From Raffaelea ambrosiae (taxonomy: Eukaryota > Ascomycota > Sordariomycetes > Ophiostomatales > Ophiostomataceae), in assembly GCA_002778195.1 (NCBI GenBank), contig PCDI01000001.1, positions 3,621,869-3,685,868 on the forward strand: a DNA stretch of 64,000 nt, written 5' to 3'. Shown piece after piece: positions 32,130 through 44,129 of this stretch. A model generated the notes under the pieces. That model was not told the origin of the DNA. It did no database searches and was given only the letters and a program-made list of their open reading frames with translations. Positions within the stretch are counted from its first letter, which is position 1, and each line of letters begins with the position of its first letter. Made by a program: the position numbers and the translations under genes.

Positions 32130-33418
32130 TTATAGGATTTCGCGCAGTTGTTGTTTCTGGTGGGCTGTCAATGTCGACGGGAACTTGACGTTGTACTTGA
32201 TGACAAAGTTGCCCCGCTGGCCTGGCAGCTTGGAGATCGGCATGCCCAGGGATGGGTAGGTGTCGTTTGAGCCTGGCTGGGTTGGTCCGGCCTTGTCGAG
32301 TGGGATCTGCTTGCCGTCAATGGTAGAAACGGTGCGTCTCCAGCCCGTCAGGGCCTCTTTCAGGCTAAGATCGACATTCATGACAATGTCGTCGCCGTCG
32401 CGTGTGTAGAGAGCATGTTTTTTCTATATCAAACAGTTAGTAATGGTTCTTCGTAAACAAATCATTGACAAGTATCATTGGACTTGCTAAGGATGCTTAC
32501 CTCTTCCACAATAAAAACAAGGTCTTGCTGGCCACCTTCTTCCTGGTCACCAACGCCCTTGAACCGGATTTTGCTGCCCTTCTTCAGACCAGGCTTAATC
32601 GGCACTTCGAGGATCTTGTCGTCTAGTACACGCTTGCCGGTCTCGTCGAACGTCTTGCGCTTGATCTTCATTCTCTTGGTCGTGCCGTGGAACATCTCTT
32701 CCAGAGACACGGGCAGTGGCCGTTCCACCGTAGAGATCTCTGGAGTAGCATGTCTCATGCGGGAGTCCATACCGGCCGCGCCAAAGGGAGATGACGACGC
32801 CTGGGATTGGCGCGACCTGCCGCCGCTGGCACCGCCAAGGTTGCCAAAGAGGCCGCCAAAGTCATCGCCGCCGCCGCCGCCGCCATTCCGAAGAAACTCA
32901 GAGAAGATCGAGTCCGGGTTGCTGAACTCGAAGCCGCGTCCACCGCCGCCGGGACCTCCGGTCGAGAAGTGGAATGTGCGTGCACCACCACCTTCTGGCA
33001 TGCCGCCAAAGCTGAAGCTCTGGAAGCCGCCAGGCATGCCTCCAGCGCCACCAGCGAATGGGTTGCCGCCGGCACCGCCGGCATCTTCTGGGTAGGGTAC
33101 GCCGCCCCGTAGCAGGAATTCAAGGCCATATGTATCGTAGGTCTTGCGCTTCTCGGGGTCGGACAGGATCTCGTAGGCTTGGGAGCATTCCTTGAACTTT
33201 TCGGCAGCGTCGGCATTGTCCTTGTTCTTGTCTGGGTGCCATTTCAAGGCCATTTTCCTGAAAATGATTGTTAGCAACAGCGGTCTCTCATGATGAGTAC
33301 TATACAGGGGTATGATGCATTGGGCTTGCCGAACTTACCGGTACGCTTTCTTGATGTCATCTTGAGATGCATCTGGGCTGATGCCCAACTGCTTGTAGAG
33401 CTTGGTCTCCTTGACCAT
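32130..33418 (-). CDS. Class B Hsp40 (DnaJ/Sis1-Psi1 type) co-chaperone
   Basis: Three exons, 33418-33339, 33257-32501 and 32423-32130, give 376 residues. The J domain occupies about 1-70 with HPD at 34-36 (KWHPDKNKDN). A Gly/Phe-rich and Gly/Met region follows to about 190 (GGMPGGFQSFSFGGMPEGGG). There are no CxxCxGxG zinc-finger repeats, so it is class B rather than Ydj1 type. The C-terminal client-binding domains begin near RPLPVSLEEMFHGTTKRMK and end LREIL, without a CaaX box. Role: delivers substrates to Hsp70 and stimulates its ATPase in cytosol or nucleus. The intron after the J-domain start has a CTAAC branch. Confidence 0.93.
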
Positions 33419-34632
33419 GATTGCGGTTGTTTGTGGGAGTAAAAAGATGTGGTTTCGAGAAAAAAGGTCGTGAGATTGGGATCGTCAGGCCGTTGGAAGA
33501 GTGACGGAAGGTGGCGGTTGTGAGGTTTTAAGGTTGTTAGGCTTCGCCCAAGATGTGGCGAAAGCGGGAAGAGTCGTGTCCAATCGGCAGCCAGGGATTG
33601 CGCGCAAAATGGCTGGGTTGAAATTTGTGCTGTTGGTCGACTGAGTAGGAGGCTTGATGCCAGAGTCAGTCGAGACAGGTGAGGGTGGGAAACGGGAAGC
33701 CGGCTTTCAAATTTGGTCTCTTGAGAAGATGTGTTATGTGCGACAGAGAAGAACACAAAGCCAGATCGATGTTTGATGCAATGGTCGTGTCCAATTCTTC
33801 TTCGTCTTTCTTTTGTTTGGGAGTAAATTGATTGTGAAGAGTGTTCACTTCGACAACAGGATTAGAAAACAGAGGAAGGAGAAGGGGAGGGAGGCCAAGG
33901 TTAAGAGACGAAAGAGCAACGGATGTGTACAGCAATAAAAGGCCTAGGGGGCAGACCAACGTGCTAGAAGCAGCTCGAAGCGTGGGGGTGTGGTCCGATG
34001 CCGTTTTGGCTTTTGGCAGGCCTCAAATACGTGGTCGTGAGATATAAATATGATGCAAAGAATGGAATGGAAGTGAGGACTGAAAGAAGAGCAAGAAAGG
34101 AAAGAGCGACCGCGAAACTGGACGACTGGACGGAGGAAGGTGGTGCAAATGAACCGACTTTCGTTCTTTGTAGTCAGACGGCCCAGTTGTTTGGAGGGGT
34201 GGTGCTAGTGGGGCCTCCCGGTGCCGTCGTAGGTGCCAGAAGCTTCGATGGGCGAATGAGCGTGCTACAATGAGCCTATGACGCGAATCGGTTACATGCA
34301 TGGTTAAGATCGCTTAAATGAATGCTAAGAGATCCCACCCCTTCTTTGGGTCACAACCCGCAAATAAAGTACTGAATAAGACTAGAAAATTAAACTGTAC
34401 AAGCGACAGAATGAGTGTTTAGGCAAAGATGTTGCTTTGGGCGTAAATACAAATGTGCCGGACTGCGATCCGGATCAGAAGATCGGTTCCCGTGGTCCTA
34501 CTGTTGCTGTTCGGTGGGTTTTCAAACTTCTTAACTGGCCCCTTCCTATTGTTCCTTCGAGTCTGCCACCTTACCTTCTCTACCCCTAGTGTAGAGATAG
34601 GGTTCATTTCTCCTTTGAATATTTCAGTTGGC
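33419..34632. other. Hsp40 upstream region and sugar-transporter 3' region
   Basis: About 1.2 kb. An inverted GAA/TTC pair lies at 34239-34246. No gene seen. Confidence 0.45.
34239..34246. promoter_or_regulatory. Possible minimal heat-shock element (GAAGCTTC)
   Basis: GAAGCTTC is two inverted nGAAn units. It lies about 820 nt upstream of the Hsp40 start. A functional element usually has three or more units, so this is weak. Confidence 0.2.
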
Positions 34633-36382
34633 CTACGCGCGCTCGGTTGAACGTCTCTCGATGATGTTGACGTGAATGGATTTCTCGGCAGCCGAGGTTG
34701 TCTGTTGCTGGTATTTCTCGTCCTCGAACACTGCAGTGGGCGGGCTGTTAGAACTGGAAGAAAAGAGTTATGAAACACAGAATACGGAGACGACAACATA
34801 CGGAAAGCAAGTTCTTCCAGAGTTCGGCCAGATGTTTCAGGCCACAGCCAGAAGATAAGAACAGCCTCGACCAAAATCCAGCAGCAATAGACAAGCAGGA
34901 ACTTCCAGCCAATTCTATCAAGACCTGTTTGATGTTAGTAGACAAATTTTAACAGGCGACGAGAAAGAAAAAAGAAAAAAAAAAACATACCAATTGGGTT
35001 GACATTGGTTCCAAAGAACTGCGCGGCCTTGCCAAAGAACTGGAAGATGGAGATACCACGAGCACGCTGGGCGTATGGGAAGATTTCGACCAGGTATGTG
35101 TAGGTCAGTGCGTTGAAGCAAGTATTGTATGCCGGGCTGTAGGCGTAAATCCAGAAGAGCGAAAGTTTGGCGGTAATTGGCGATTTGGTTGCGACAAACA
35201 CCGCCGAGCAAACTGTCCAGGCAATATACACTGCCAGAATGGACAGAATGCCCGTGATGTACATAGTACGCCGACGGAAGCGCATGATAACAAGAGCAGC
35301 ACCCACACCACAGACCAGACTCCAGCACTGGTTCCCCAGGTTGTACTTTGCCTTGAAGTCCGGGTCCTTGAAACCCAGAAGGTTGAGAGCGTCGTTGAGA
35401 TAGTAGGATATGACCACATTACCAGACAACTGCGTGAACAGACCAAGAAGAGATCCGATACACACTCGCCGGCGGGCACCAGCAGTCCGGACCATGTCCA
35501 TCCAGGACTGCTTGGCATGTTCCATCTCAATGGAAATGGTTGTCTTGATCTCGGCCATTTCCGCTAGCACAAATTCCGAGTTCGGGTCGCCCTCGCCATG
35601 GTATTGGACCAGCACACGCAAGGCCTCGTCGTGCTTGTCTTTGCTCACGAGCCAACGAGGGCTTTCTGGAAGGAAGAAAACGAACCCCACCTGGAGCAAA
35701 GACGGGCCCATTTGCAGAAGTGACGGAATCCGCCACGACCAGTTGCTCGTGATCGACTGGGTGCCGAATGTGATACCGGCCGCAACAATAGCACCGATGA
35801 AGTAGCAGGCGTTGAAAAGCGAGGTCAACACAGGACGCTCTTTGGGGTATCCAAGCTCGCCAATCAAGCAAGATCCAGCTACGATGGCGAAGGGAAGACC
35901 AAAACCAATGATGCATCGTGCCATGATGTACATGGGCCCGTTTATAGCAAAACCTTGGATCAGAGAGCCGATGATCATGAGAACCGAGCCAAACATGATG
36001 CACCACCGACGACCAAAGCCATCGTTGACAAACGGAATGAACGGCAGACCGACGCAGGCACCGAGAGGCAGGGACGAAGCCAAGATACCAAGGTAGGCAT
36101 CTTTCGGGTGGCCAAAGTCTTTTTTCTGTGTGTTAGTCTTTGCTTGCATTGGAGGCAGTACTCAAAACTGGAAAACTCACACGCTGCCCAAGCAGGCACA
36201 ATCTGCACGGCATTGATAATCTGGGAGTCAAATCCAGAGGTCATTTCAATGCCGATGACACAAGGGAACAGCAGAAGATACAGAGTCCGCAGCTGTTTCT
36301 TTCTGTACCAGGGCACGGGGTCCTCCATCGCCATGCGATGGAGGAAATTGTCCGAACCCTTATCACTTCCGCCTCCGCCCAT
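34633..36382 (-). CDS. MFS sugar transporter (sugar porter family, lactose-permease-like)
   Basis: Four exons, 36382-36181, 36118-34991, 34924-34802 and 34730-34633, give 516 residues. Exon 2 begins after AAAAAAG rather than after the earlier CACAG, because only that join avoids a stop and yields AAYFGHPKDAYLG. Family marks: SGFDSQIINAVQ in helix 1, NDGFGRRW between helices 2 and 3, GELGYPKERP in helix 4, PESPRWL and the central helix bundle, QLSGNVVISYYL in helix 7, RARG after helix 10, and PETSGRTLEEL at the end. The last exon encodes EDEKYQQQ plus an acidic/polar tail. Role: proton-coupled or facilitated uptake of a mono- or disaccharide across the plasma membrane; the substrate cannot be told. 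Twelve hydrophobic segments are visible. Confidence 0.92.
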
Positions 36383-39300
36383 GATTGCTGCGGGATAGAT
36401 TTGGTTCTTTCTTTCTGGGCCAAAAAAAGCACAATGCTTTCAAACAAAACAAGAGAAAGAATCTGACTTTCTATTTGGCTTCCTTCAACAAGACAAACGA
36501 GTAAGTGTAGATATAAGAATAGGAGTCAGGCAAGATATTGAACAGCGACGGGAGCCTCGGTCTTTAAAAAGAACAGAGAATCTGTGCAGATTATAAGGAG
36601 CCTCGACAATCTCATCACGACGAAAGGTCTGTACATATAGGCAGAGTGACTACACATAAATGAGCCAGGCCCACCTTTGAAATATGGGAGGGAACAGACA
36701 CTGACAGACACGGGAAGGGGAAGAGACAGGTGGGAGTCAGTGGACGACATGGAGCTGCCAAGACTGGCGGACATCATATTGCCGTTGTAGTTAAAATGCA
36801 GCAATATTCCCAACCAGGTGGGTACAGCGGAACAGAAATGAGCGCGGCTAATCCTGTCAGAGCGGAGAGAGTTGGTGCACAGAAGTGTGACGAGAAAGAA
36901 GGTTAAAGACTCATCTCACTCTTTCCCACGCAGTCGAGCAGGATCCTCTGCCCCGACCCTTCACACCCCCAGGACAAGATACCTTAGTTGTTGAAGTCCT
37001 CCATCGTGTAATTCCTGGGTCTGAAAGACAATATGAGGGTCCTACTGGTTCATATTGAAACGCATGTAGGGTCATTCGGTCCGCATTTGACAACAAAAGG
37101 GAGGGCTGAGACAGAGCAGTGGACTGCAGTTGCCGGTCGCCACTTGCTTTCCCTTGCCATATTACACATTCCCTTTTCGGCCCCGCAATGTGACGAGAGC
37201 ATGTGTGCCTCCTCACGGTTTCTCCCCAAATTCCTGTCTGCCAAGGCGCCCTTGCCATGGGCAGCTGCACATCCTCCCCGCTCTTTGTGGTTGCCGTTTT
37301 GCATTTAGCCTGATTTAAGGAATGCTTGTCACCCACATCTACTTCTTGTTTGTGCATGTAAGGTGTACTCGTTCGCAGAGCTGCAGTGGGGTTTCTGTAT
37401 TGTCCTTGTCATTCTGAGACAACTTGACATCGTTGTCCTGTGCAAAATCTGTAGCCATGGTGCGGGAAGGCTGCGCGAATCATTTTGCTCAGCACTCAAA
37501 GCCAGCTTTGCGTTTCTCATGAAGGGATTTTTGCTGCCGTGCATCTGAGAAAAAAAAACACCTTCTGCTTCTCCAATGAAGTGTTTTCTTCTAGGAATAC
37601 GAGGTTTGATGCGGGAGACGTGCTGTTGGTCACAGACACGAACGGCACAGAACGACGGTGGCAAGCACAGAAGGAAGATATTTTAGAGTTTACCCTGATA
37701 CATGCGGGTGTGCTCCCCCCGACTTTCTAAACTGGTGACCTAGACATGGCAATCTGTGTTCTTGATCGTCTTCCACATGCTCCAGGACCTCTCCTATGCC
37801 GTGCCTGGAGGACAAAAGTCGTGACTCTAATTGCTTGCTGTTGTTCCAACTAGCAAAAAAAATCATGGTTGTAGATCAGGTGAACTGAAGTCGACCAAGT
37901 ATCTTACGTTTTTCGTTCCACACAAGACGCAAGCAGCTGAAGAAGCGCTCGGAAGGACGTTGCGATGCTAGGTATCACACTCTCTCGAGCAAAGCATTGA
38001 CCGGTGATTTTCCAGGTAAAACGCCTAGGCATTCTTGGCGATTGTAACCTATTGTGTTTTTGCCGTAGCATTTCGGCCAAATTTTTTGCATTTCATCCAA
38101 GATACGCCGTGCCGTGTGCAAAGAGCGGTTGCATTTCCGGACTTTTGGGTTTCCCCAGGAGATTTTTATTTAATCCCTTTCAAATCTTTGCCTAGATGTT
38201 TCGACTCGGCTTTCCTAGTTCTGACAGAAAGCAATGGAAGAAGCATCTGAACAGCTGTCCCAGCGAAACGTAGGGCTGATTCTGTACTTCAGCTACCCCG
38301 CAAAACAGAGAATATTGTCTCCAGAAGTGCGCCGCATAACCTTACGTTACAACGCTGTGAACATGTGTTCGGCTGTACATGCCGGCTACAGCTGATTTGA
38401 TACTAACCAACAGTGCTGTTGCTCTAAGTTCCAACAACAGCGAGTATAAGGGAGAAGATTAGGAAGTAAAGAGTGTTATAACGCCGGAAAAGAAAATTTG
38501 GTTTGGCTTGGCCACAAATAAAGTCTTATTGGTCCCGGGTGAAATATGTTATCGGTACAAGATACGCAAAGCAACCAACGAGGCTGATGGGTAAACCTGC
38601 ACAAAAAACAGGCAACCAGGGTTTGCCTCCCTTCCCGCAGCCTATTTATTGTAGTGATGGCAGGTCCTAATTTAATGTATGTTTTCTGGTTGTTCTAGAT
38701 GCTTACCAATTCCGGATTATACGAAATGAGGCGATGTAGTCTCCCGCAGATCAATCTAATATGCGTGGTTGGTCGCAGGATAAACGAAATTCCTGATGGA
38801 CAGGAGCTCGAAAGTATGGAACATAGAGGAAAGAATGTTGCTTGCGTTCGTCCGGATACAATAACGTGTCACTCACATGGTGATGTTGGCTTGCTCATTC
38901 TCGCAAACTTCGTGTGGGTGAATTCATTTCTAATTATGATTCTATGTTTATGTTCTCAAATCTCCCCACACTGCCCACGTACAATTTATGCCTAAGACAA
39001 GACTGGTTGCGTAAACCATATCATGAAGTCAGACGTCTATCCCAGCCGGGCGTGCCAGTTTGTTGGTTTCATGTTAGTGAACTCTCATCTTATGCAAGTT
39101 GAAAGAAATCGGTAGATGAGATTGAACTGGAATAATTGTGGAAGAACAAGAAATCGACTTGCAACTAGCGAAAAAGTTGCTTCTCAAGTGGCATCGCTCG
39201 AAATAGAATGTTTACTAATATGTGAAACTCCTCTTGCACTAGTATCATCAAGCGAAAAAGAAAGGAAACAAGAAAAAAAAACGAAGCGTTGAAATGAAAA

Positions 39301-39547
39301 GACTTTAAGCTGGATTATGAATGCTGGATTATGAAGGAGCCGGCTTTCAAAATATTGCAAATTCTGACTGTAAATATTCAAGGCTACAATGCTACCGACA
39401 CAAAAGCTTCACGTTTGATAAAGAACATGAGCGTAAGCAACGTCTGTCACACGACTACATAGTGTGATTCTTTATGAGCTTTCAGACTGCAATTACCAGT
39501 GTGGTCAAGCCTCATCCTTCCCAGACGAGATGTGGAAGGCCGACTTA

Positions 39548-39562
39548 CACGGGAGTCCCGTG
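39548..39562. promoter_or_regulatory. Palindrome CACGGGA-G-TCCCGTG upstream of Yju2
   Basis: Perfect 7-nt inverted repeats around one central base, about 150 nt upstream of the start codon. Possible dimer-binding site. Confidence 0.4.
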
Positions 39563-39582
39563 ACCATAAAAGTGGCCGATTG

Positions 39583-39592
39583 ATCACGTGAT
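39583..39592. promoter_or_regulatory. ATCACGTGAT palindrome (E-box) upstream of Yju2
   Basis: A perfect 10-nt palindrome centred on CACGTG, 118-127 nt upstream of the start. Matches the core of bHLH sites (Cbf1-like), as in the uL4 upstream repeat. Confidence 0.5.
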
Positions 39593-39709
39593 ACAACGAC
39601 CTGATGTGCCATAGCAGTACCATCGTTTTTTTGCCTCTCGCAGGCAACCGGAGATCGACTTTACCACTTTCCCTGTCGCCATTGCCAACGCTGGCCAACA
39701 AAATTCACC

Positions 39710-40664
39710 ATGTCTGAGCGCAAAGTCACAAGCAAGTACTACCCGCCGGACTTCGACCCGAATGGGGTCCGGCGGACGCACAAGAAGAAGCAAGCGGGGC
39801 CGCCGATGCAGCAGGTCCGGTTGATGGCGCCCTTCAGCATGAAGTGCACCCGCTGCGGCGAGTACATCTACAAGGGGCGCAAGTTCAAGTACGTATCTGC
39901 CGTATCCTGCGAATGTTCTTCTTCTTCTCTGGCTCTTCTGTACTAATCCCCCCCGCAGTGCCCAGAAAGAGACGCCCGACGAAAAGTACCTCGGCAACCA
40001 GATCTACCGATTCTACATTCGCTGCACGCGCTGCAGTGCCGAAATCATCTTCCGCACCGACCCCAAGTACATGGACTACGCCGTCGTGTCGGGCGCCAAG
40101 CGCAACGTCGAGCCGTGGCGCCAACACACCGAGGAAACCGACGAGCAGCGGCTGGACCGGCTCGAGGCCGAGGAGGCCGAGGCCGCTGGCGAGGCGGTTG
40201 TCGAGCAGAACCGCATGGAAGAGCTGGAGGCCAAGACGATGGAGGCGAAGCGCGAGATGGATGTGGCCGATGCCCTGGACGAAATTCGGACGCGAAACGC
40301 CCGCATCGCGCGAGCCGACCACCGGGAGGCGCTGGAAGCGGCGGCTCTGGCCCGGCCGGCCGACGAAGAAGAGCGGTTGCGGCAGCAGGACCTGGAGGAT
40401 GCCGAGGCGGCACGGAAAGCGTTTTCGTTCGCCGCGCCGTTGTCGGGGGTCGACGGTGGTGACGGCGTGATCGTAGAGGAGGAAGAAGTGCTTGATGACG
40501 ACATCCATGCAGCAGCAGCAGCGACGACGGCCGCCCCGTTCACCCGGGCAGCACCAGTCGAATCAGCACCGCCCGTTCCGAGTTTCACAACGAAGAAAAA
40601 GAAAAAGACGGATTACTCGGCCAAGCTGGGTATCAAGATCAAGAAGAAGCCGGCTCTGGTATGA
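39710..40664 (+). CDS. yju2: Splicing factor Yju2 (CCDC94/CWC16)
   Basis: Two exons, 39710-39888 and 39959-40664, give 294 residues. The N-terminus MSERKVTSKYYPPDFDPNG is the family signature, followed by MAPFSMKCTRCGEYIYKGRKFNA and YLGNQIYRFYIRCTRCSAEI, whose four Cys form the zinc site, and TDPKYMDYAVVSGAKRNVEPW. The middle is a long Glu/Arg coiled coil (about 125-220). The C-terminal tail is Ala/Thr-rich and ends in KKKKKTDYSAKLGIKIKKKP. Role: spliceosomal factor that joins around Prp2 action and promotes branching. The SERK start and length favour Yju2 over the CCDC130 paralogue. Confidence 0.93.
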
Positions 40665-43600
40665 GCGTAACGACGGAAGGCCAAAAAAGACAAATAAAAC
40701 AGAGGCGTTTTTGGTTTGCGGGGGGGAGTTTTTGAATTTTTTTTTCTTCATTTCTTTTTCTTTCGTAATAGTCATTCGTCAAGTTAGGTTGCATGTGCTA
40801 TAGGACGAGCCCGGTTGTGATAAACAATACCCATTCATTTTCAATGTTCTTACAATTTCGTGACCTTTCTATCCTAGAAGCTGGATTGCTGGCCCAGTTC
40901 TAGGTGAAAATCAAACAAGCCGTACCCAAAAATCTCCCGCATCCAAGTTGTATATTGATACATGTTTTGATCAAAAGACAGATTTCCGTGAACCATCCGT
41001 AGGAGACCAAGAGAAATAAAAAGAGAAATCGTATCCTACATGCCCAAGATGCATGTTGCAGTGTCGTAGTTGGAAATCAAAACAATCAAAAGAAAGAATA
41101 TTATGAGACAATGTGTTTTTGAAGAAAAAAGCGAAAGAGAAAGGCCGGCCAAGAAAGAAAACTGGCATAAATAATGAATACAGTTGTGGGAAAAAGAATG
41201 GAATGAGACATTCAGGACCAGGAGCAGCACAAACACGATGTGCTGATACACTCCTTGGTGTGTCGTCTGCTTCCTCCCGTTGTATTGCTCATGGCGACTG
41301 TAACGAATATTATGCCGTGGACGTTGTCCCGTTGGACACAGTGCTGTTGTCTAGTTTAGATTTTCTGTTCATGTGGCCGGCAGGTCCAGCAACATGAAGA
41401 TATTCTGGAAGCGGCGGCGCTGGTGCTGTGGCATCGAGCTGCTTCTTTGTGTACTGCAGCATGGATCGAGTGTAGGCAGAGCGGTCGAATGGGAGCGACG
41501 AAGTTATAGACGTCGATGCGGATGACAAGGGTGGATCGGTGCGTTGTGACACAGGCTCTTCCATTGCTTGGACTGGTTTCCCAGAGGAGTCGGTAGTAGC
41601 AGCTGGCATGTCCGTGGTGGATGGGTATCGGGTCGCAGGGTGTGGCTGGTTCGAGAGGCAGTCGTCTTCCAACAAGTACATCAACATGTAACGTATGATT
41701 ATTGCAGGGCAATAGTAGTAGCTGTAGCCAGAGAAAGAAGCTGCCACAGTCTTGCGATGAGAAGGGTAGATGAATATCAAATAAAAGATGAGGATGATCT
41801 CAAGCTTAAGATGGATGATCGACCGGCACTGAAGACAGACGAGTAGATCAGGTGCAGGCAAAGCAGGAGGAGGTAAAGGATGGGAGGCAAGAAATCAGTC
41901 GAGATGAAAAAAGTTCAGTAACATTCAAAAACCGTTGCTCGCTACCGCGGGACTGGCCTCCTATATATAATGGCCATGACATGAGCGACGAAAGAGAGAA
42001 ACACCAGACCCCAAAACGCCTTATTCTTGGCGTCCGACCAGTCCACAACTGACTCCCTGTGTGCCAAAGTACGGGCAAACAAGGGTGTGTGGGGGTAGAA
42101 GTGGCCGGGGCAGAGGGAGAATATTGGGATAGAAACAGAACCAGAGGCACAGAGGGACCAGAACAGGGCCATAAAGGTGATCTTAGGGGCGGACCCAGTG
42201 AATGATCGACAACCACAAGGCCGGCGGTAGTACTAATACACGGGAACCCTGCGGCCATCGTTCTCTGCAGCAAGGGAGCTAATAGAGATGAGATGGGTGG
42301 GCCCCGAAAGCCATTCTCGGCTTTCTGAAAACAGAAGAATATCTCGCCATGGCCCGTTCTTGTACCACTGTGTCCTACGGTGGCCGTCTGGACAGTGCGG
42401 TTTAAAGAGCCACAAGCCATACCTATGTACGAGCAGACCAGACATGGGACGACGTGAAGGACGACTTGATCCTTTTCCCCATTTTCGGCCAGTCCTTTTG
42501 TTCTGAGACACCCTTCTATTTTGGCATTTCCAACACGGCGCTGCATGCACTGGATGGTGCCTGTAGCTATGAGATGACGTCCTCCAAGCGCCTTTCAAAG
42601 AATCTATTTCGCCTCTTTAGGAGCACTGCATCACGCAAGGGCACCAGCGTACCATGTACGTTTATCGTTCCTGTCCTCCTCTGCGCAAGCAAATACCGTG
42701 CTTGAAGGAGCCTCTCTATGGTGGCAATACGGTCCGCACAATCACATCAAGCCTTAAGATGAATCTGTCATATGGGGGCCCCGCGAAATGCTCCAGGCTG
42801 TCTTCTCTTTGTCCCGGGCCGTTCTAACGTTTTGTTTCCGACGCCGCGTGTGTGTCCGCAGGACGCGGACGTGACCACCGGAGGCGAGGGCTGTCTTTGT
42901 CCCGTCCATCCAGGCCGTTGCGAAACTGGGAAGGCCCCTGCAAAGAAATAAAAACAAACTAATGAACCCCGGACACACACATTACAAACACAGATTGAGG
43001 CAAAAAAACAAAAACAAAAAAAAGAGAGAGACAGTGGGCGGCTATGCGTGTTGATCGGGACAGCCTGCACGTTTTTGCGCCGCGAAGCATTTCCGATGAC
43101 GTCATCTCATTGGCTGGCCCTTAAAACATGGCCAGCGAGCCCCAGCCAAGAATGCGAGAAAGAAATCGAAGAAGAATGTACAGAATGTGTACAATGCATT
43201 GCGCGCTCTATTTCGTTCCAAACAGAGACAATTAGTGATTCAGGAGACGAAACCCGACAAAACTCGAGTCGGGGGGCCCGGATGCACGCGACTTGGTGAG
43301 CTGCATAGAGGGGAAAGGGGAGCGCCTCAGAGCGTTTGACACACAAGCTCATTCCGCTGTTGCCCGGGCTTTGTGGCCGTCATAAGGGGCGACAAAGTTG
43401 GCAGAGGTTGGCAGTCCTAGGCAGAAAGCCACAATGCAAGGCCATGGCGTTCAATATTTGCTTGGGCCAGGACCGTTTTTCTGGTTGTACACCCACAACG
43501 GCAGCACAGCGACCTGGAACACCATCGCGGCCCGGCATTTGTGTGGAGGCGAGGCACCTCCATGCGTTGAAACACAAGACAAGGCCTGTATGGGCTAAGG

Positions 43601-44129
43601 GATGTGTATGCGTGGCCAATGACATCAGCCAATTGCCCTGCCCGACATCTGCGTTTTGTCGACTTGATTGCTTTCTCCCTTAACTGTATCAATTATTGGT
43701 TTGTATGGCAAATACTTGCGGGTGCCCCTTCGACCAAGGCTAGACTGTCCAGCAACACTGGGTGTTTGTTCGTTGTTGTGCCCGGAGCCGCAAGAGCCTT
43801 GTCCACGCCGGTTTGAATTTTTGGTTGGTCTGGTTGCTGACAATGGTCTGGCCTAGAGCTGAAACCGCTTCACCTGGGCCTGCACTCGCCTTTTTCCACT
43901 TTGCATCTTCCATTGTTGATGTGACCGTTGAGACTAATCATGACTTCATTAGAGAAAACTTTTCACTGCGAAGCCAGAGAGATGGCCATACGTGACTGCA
44001 CACATTTTCAGATATTCGTCCTTGCATTGTTCCTAATTTAGAAGTGGTCCAGTGGGGAGACTGGCGCCAACGTGTTCGTCATACGGAATATCGCGATTGC
44101 TGTCCACCAATTTGATATCCAGGTGCCGC
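40665..44129. other. Gene-poor 3.5 kb interval
   Basis: Convergent spacer between Yju2 and GCP5. Apart from one doubtful small ORF (41310-41609, annotated separately) I see no coding pattern. Base composition is mixed. Confidence 0.45.
41310..41609 (-). CDS. Possible small protein (about 99 residues), doubtful
   Basis: A minus-strand frame from ATG at 41609 (or 41681 for 24 more residues) encodes a Ser/Thr/Pro-rich protein: PAATTDSSGKPVQAMEEPVS, then SAYTRSMLQYTKKQLD, a short amphipathic stretch, and PLPEYLHVAGPAGHMNRKSK. No signal peptide or membrane span. The YTRSMLQYTKKQLD stretch looks like a real helix rather than random sequence, and the region is AT-richer than a shadow of a gene would be. 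I know no family with certainty. It could equally be non-coding. Confidence 0.3.
   Translation of the reverse strand: MPAATTDSSGKPVQAMEEPVSQRTDPPLSSASTSITSSLPFDRSAYTRSMLQYTKKQLDATAPAPPLPEYLHVAGPAGHMNRKSKLDNSTVSNGTTSTA

Larger units (their letters stand above)
36383..39709. other. Gene-poor 3.3 kb interval
   Basis: AT-richer than coding DNA. Open frames are short (under 150 codons), share no family pattern, and lack plausible intron joins. The right end is the Yju2 promoter with two palindromes (39548-39562 and 39583-39592). I saw no tRNA or transposon end. Confidence 0.45.

Noticed and set aside
41848..42546. 232-residue minus-strand frame
   Set aside because: No recognisable domain, Ser/Leu/Pro-rich, and no sensible splice partners. 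It may be leader sequence of the doubtful small gene.
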